Part shown: piece after piece, positions 6,904-8,650 of the stretch
How positions within the stretch are numbered: position 1 is the stretch's first letter
How the letters are laid out: every line of letters starts with the position of its first letter
Assembly (NCBI GenBank): GCA_913061385.1
Contig: CAJXTM010000102.1
Span: forward strand, 1-8,650
DNA length: 8,650 bases
Direction: 5' to 3'
DNA from: an uncultured Rhodopirellula sp.
Lineage (GTDB): Bacteria; Planctomycetota; Planctomycetia; Pirellulales; Pirellulaceae
Notes under the pieces: generated by a model
Database searches by the model: none
What the model saw: only the letters and a program-made list of their open reading frames with translations
Told to the model about the DNA's origin: nothing
Program-made: the position numbers and the translations under genes

Positions 6904-6909
6904 CCGAAG

Positions 6910-8487
6910 ATGGCAAAGAAATTTAGCCGACGAAGTTTGCAAGACGACGCCTTTGACGCAGATGAGTCGAATTCAAGGCGTACTCGCGTTATGGGGCAGC
7001 AATTTGCCGATGCCCATGACGAAGACCAACGCTCAACCGAGGACCGCAGCCGACGACGTCACGACTCCGCCTCTGACCCTACGGAGGATCCTGTTCGCAT
7101 GTACCTCATGCAAATGGGCCAAATTCCACTGCTGACACGGGACCAGGAAGTCGCTGCAGCCAAACAGATTGAGTGCACAAGGGATCGTTATCGCCATTCA
7201 ATGCTGGCGACTGATTTCTTGCTTCAGGGGGCCCTGAAACTGCTCGAACAGGTTCGTGACAAGCAACTGCGGCTCGATCGTACTATCGAAGTCAGCGTGA
7301 CCAACGCGGCTGAGAAAAAGGCAATCATGCTCAGGATTGTCCCCAATGTGCGAACACTCCAGTTTCTTCTGAAGCAGAATCGGGGTGACTACCTGAATGC
7401 AATTAACCGAAAGCTGCCAATGCGTCAAAGGCGGGCTGCTTGGCAGAATCTGGTCGTGCGTCGCAACAAGGCAGTTCGACTCGTTGAAGAAATGAATCTG
7501 CGTACTGGAAAGCTTCAGCCGCTGTTTGAAAAACTGCGTCATGCTTCAGAACGTATGGACGAAATCAAACGCATGCTCACAAATACGGATGCGATGGGCA
7601 TGCCGGGTATGCCGTCGGTGGATGAACTGCGTGGTGAGCTGCGATATCTGATGCGGTTGACCTATGAGTCGCCAAAAACGCTGGGACGCCGCGTCTCCCA
7701 GTGCGATGCCTTCTGTGAAGATTACGACGCTGCTAAGCGTGTTTTATCCGCGGGTAACTTAAGACTTGTTGTTTCGATTGCCAAAAAATACCGGAATCGC
7801 GGACTGTCGTTTCTTGATTTGATTCAGGAAGGGAACACTGGATTGATGCGAGCTGTGGATAAGTTTGAGCACGCTCGTGGTTACAAATTCAGCACTTACG
7901 CGACGTGGTGGATACGCCAAGCTATCACTCGGGCTATTGCCGATCAAAGTCGTACCATTCGTGTTCCCGTGCACATGATTGACACCATGAACAAAGTACG
8001 GCAAATCACACGCGATCTTGTTCAGGAGATTGGCCGTGAGCCAACTGTCGAAGAAGTTTGTGAGCGTAGTGGGTTGTCGATAGATGACACTCGCGTCATT
8101 CTGAAAATGAGTCGCCAGCCGCTTTCGCTTGATCAGCCAATAGGCGATCAGGAAGATAGCGTGTTTGGTGAGTTTCTTGAAGATCATCGTGACGATGACC
8201 CGTTGATGGAAACCAATCGTGATGCACTGAAAGCACAGATTGATACCGCCATGGAAACACTTAATTATCGTGAACGAGAAATTCTCAGGCTACGGTATGG
8301 TCTTGCTGACGGATACACCTACACCTTGGAAGAAGTCGGAAGAATTTTTCAAGTGACCCGTGAGCGGGTTCGTCAAATCGAAAGCAAAGCTGTGCGGAAA
8401 TTGCAGCAACCTTATCGTGCTAAGGCTTTGGTCTGTTTTCTTGACGGTGCCGAACTTTCCATGCTCGAGGGTGGCGAACTGGTTTGA
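6910..8487 (+). CDS. rpoD: Primary-type RNA polymerase sigma-70 factor (RpoD/SigA-like)
   Basis: A 525-residue sigma-70 factor, which directs RNA polymerase to -35/-10 promoters. Residues 1-58 are charged and low in complexity (many R, D, S), with no canonical region 1.1. Region 1.2 begins at D60 (D-P-V-R-M-Y-L, then L-L-T-R-D-Q-E). A ~180-residue non-conserved insert, rich in K, R and L, follows. Region 2 starts near A275 ([23 protein letters not shown]), and the -10-melting/recognition segment is at 328-341 ([14 protein letters not shown]). Region 3 begins after V-P-V-H-M356. Region 4 runs from about M448 ([13 protein letters not shown]), with the -35 helix-turn-helix at about 472-499 ([16 protein letters not shown]). 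The C-terminus ends in a divergent ~20-residue tail instead of the usual R-S-F-L-D ending. All promoter-contacting regions are intact. It is the housekeeping sigma or a close group 2 paralogue; planctomycetes often carry more than one, so the symbol is provisional. It is divergent from glnE and convergent with the SpoU gene. Confidence 0.92.
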   Translation: MAKKFSRRSLQDDAFDADESNSRRTRVMGQQFADAHDEDQRSTEDRSRRRHDSASDPTEDPVRMYLMQMGQIPLLTRDQEVAAAKQIECTRDRYRHSMLATDFLLQGALKLLEQVRDKQLRLDRTIEVSVTNAAEKKAIMLRIVPNVRTLQFLLKQNRGDYLNAINRKLPMRQRRAAWQNLVVRRNKAVRLVEEMNLRTGKLQPLFEKLRHASERMDEIKRMLTNTDAMGMPGMPSVDELRGELRYLMRLTYESPKTLGRRVSQCDAFCEDYDAAKRVLSAGNLRLVVSIAKKYRNRGLSFLDLIQEGNTGLMRAVDKFEHARGYKFSTYATWWIRQAITRAIADQSRTIRVPVHMIDTMNKVRQITRDLVQEIGREPTVEEVCERSGLSIDDTRVILKMSRQPLSLDQPIGDQEDSVFGEFLEDHRDDDPLMETNRDALKAQIDTAMETLNYREREILRLRYGLADGYTYTLEEVGRIFQVTRERVRQIESKAVRKLQQPYRAKALVCFLDGAELSMLEGGELV

Positions 8488-8517
8488 TGGGAGTTGCCCT
8501 TTCAACGATTGATACAC

Positions 8518-8603
8518 TCACTGATCTAACTGGTGTGTCAATTCATGCAGGCAGATAGCAGTGGCGACCGCGACGTTCAGGCTATTTGTTCCCAGATTCA
8601 TGG
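8518..8603 (-). CDS. SpoU/TrmH-family RNA methyltransferase, 3' fragment
   Basis: The last 28 codons of a minus-strand gene whose upstream part lies beyond the contig edge; the stop is at 8518-8520. The visible peptide reads A-M-N-L-G-T-N-S-L-N-V-A-V-A-T-A-I-C-L-H-E-L. This matches motif 3 of SpoU (SPOUT-class) 2'-O-ribose methyltransferases (S-L-N-V-S/A-V-A), which helps form the trefoil-knot S-adenosylmethionine site. It could be TrmH, TrmL or RlmB type; the fragment is too short to choose, so tRNA or rRNA may be the substrate. It converges on the sigma factor gene, leaving 30 bases between stops and no clear terminator. Confidence 0.8.
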
Positions 8604-8650
8604 CTGTCTCTTATACACATCTCCGAGCCCACGAGACCGAGGCTGATCTC
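8604..8650 (-). other. Illumina Nextera i7 adapter (artefact)
   Basis: Mosaic end (8604-8622), constant arm (8623-8637), index CGAGGCTG (8638-8645) and ATCTC, the start of the P7 arm. It is the reverse complement of 1-46 plus one base. Native sequence ends at about 8603. Confidence 0.97.

Larger units (their letters stand above)
6429..6909. promoter_or_regulatory. Divergent intergenic region, glnE / sigma factor
   Basis: These 481 bases separate the two divergent starts and must hold both promoters. I could not find a convincing -35/-10 pair for either gene: TTGACT at 6710 has no -10, and GATAAG at 6562 has no well-spaced -35. Short open frames in it on both strands have no binding site, no recognisable protein and odd composition. 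The part nearer the sigma gene (about 6640-6909) is rich in secondary structure and contains a G6 run (6753-6758), CCTCCCCC (6821-6828) and a C7 run (6862-6868). I read it as a long structured leader or regulatory region. I see nothing in 6429-6640. Confidence 0.5.

Noticed and set aside
6736..6909. GTG-initiated N-terminal extension of the sigma factor (58 residues)
   Set aside because: There is no proper binding site for it, the residues resemble no sigma region, it overlaps the structured leader, and ATG 6910 has AGAGGAA at ideal spacing.
8488..8517. Terminator between the sigma gene and the SpoU fragment
   Set aside because: Only a 4-bp GTTG/CAAC stem and no T tract, so it is too weak to call.

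Overview
This window is an assembled contig of about 8.56 kb of native DNA flanked at both ends by Illumina Nextera adapter sequence (1-46 and 8604-8650, same i7 index read in opposite orientations). The native part looks like chromosomal DNA of a Planctomycetota bacterium. The evidence is a secreted DUF1080 (3-keto-disaccharide hydrolase-like) protein next to a secreted sulfatase, a sigma-70 factor without region 1.1 but with a long insert between regions 1.2 and 2, and mid-range GC (about half, by eye). This assignment is inferred from gene content and was not tested by phylogeny.

Layout, left to right. (i) 47-300, plus strand: the 3' end of a PIN/TRAM-domain protein of the YacL type, cut by the contig edge. 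(ii) 402-827, plus: a small single-pass membrane protein of unknown function. (iii) 828-1001: an intergenic gap with a GC-rich hairpin and a candidate promoter. (iv) 1002-1688, plus: a secreted DUF1080 protein. (v) 1791-3275, minus: a secreted sulfatase, convergent with the DUF1080 gene. (vi) 3342-6428, minus: glnE, the glutamine synthetase adenylyltransferase. (vii) 6429-6909: a 481-base divergent intergenic region. The part nearer the sigma gene contains three back-to-back stem-loops, G/C tracts that can pair, and a 13-bp inverted repeat touching the ribosome-binding site. (viii) 6910-8487, plus: a primary-type sigma-70 factor. (ix) 8518-8603, minus: the last 28 codons of a SpoU/TrmH-family RNA methyltransferase, cut by the right contig edge.

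Most genes are housekeeping or accessory metabolic functions: nitrogen regulation (GlnE), core transcription (sigma), RNA modification (SpoU), and secreted carbohydrate or sulfate-ester turnover (DUF1080 plus sulfatase). I see no mobile element, CRISPR array, tRNA, rRNA or toxin/defence system. Four points deserve a second look. The N-terminal (adenylyl-removing) domain of GlnE has its catalytic Asp-x-Asp replaced by Ser-x-Lys, while the C-terminal adenylylating domain is intact. The sulfatase has Cys-His-Met-Ser-Arg where the formylglycine motif Cys-x-Pro-Ser-Arg is expected. The sigma gene has a structured leader. The perfect inverted terminal repeats of the window are sequencing adapters, not biology.
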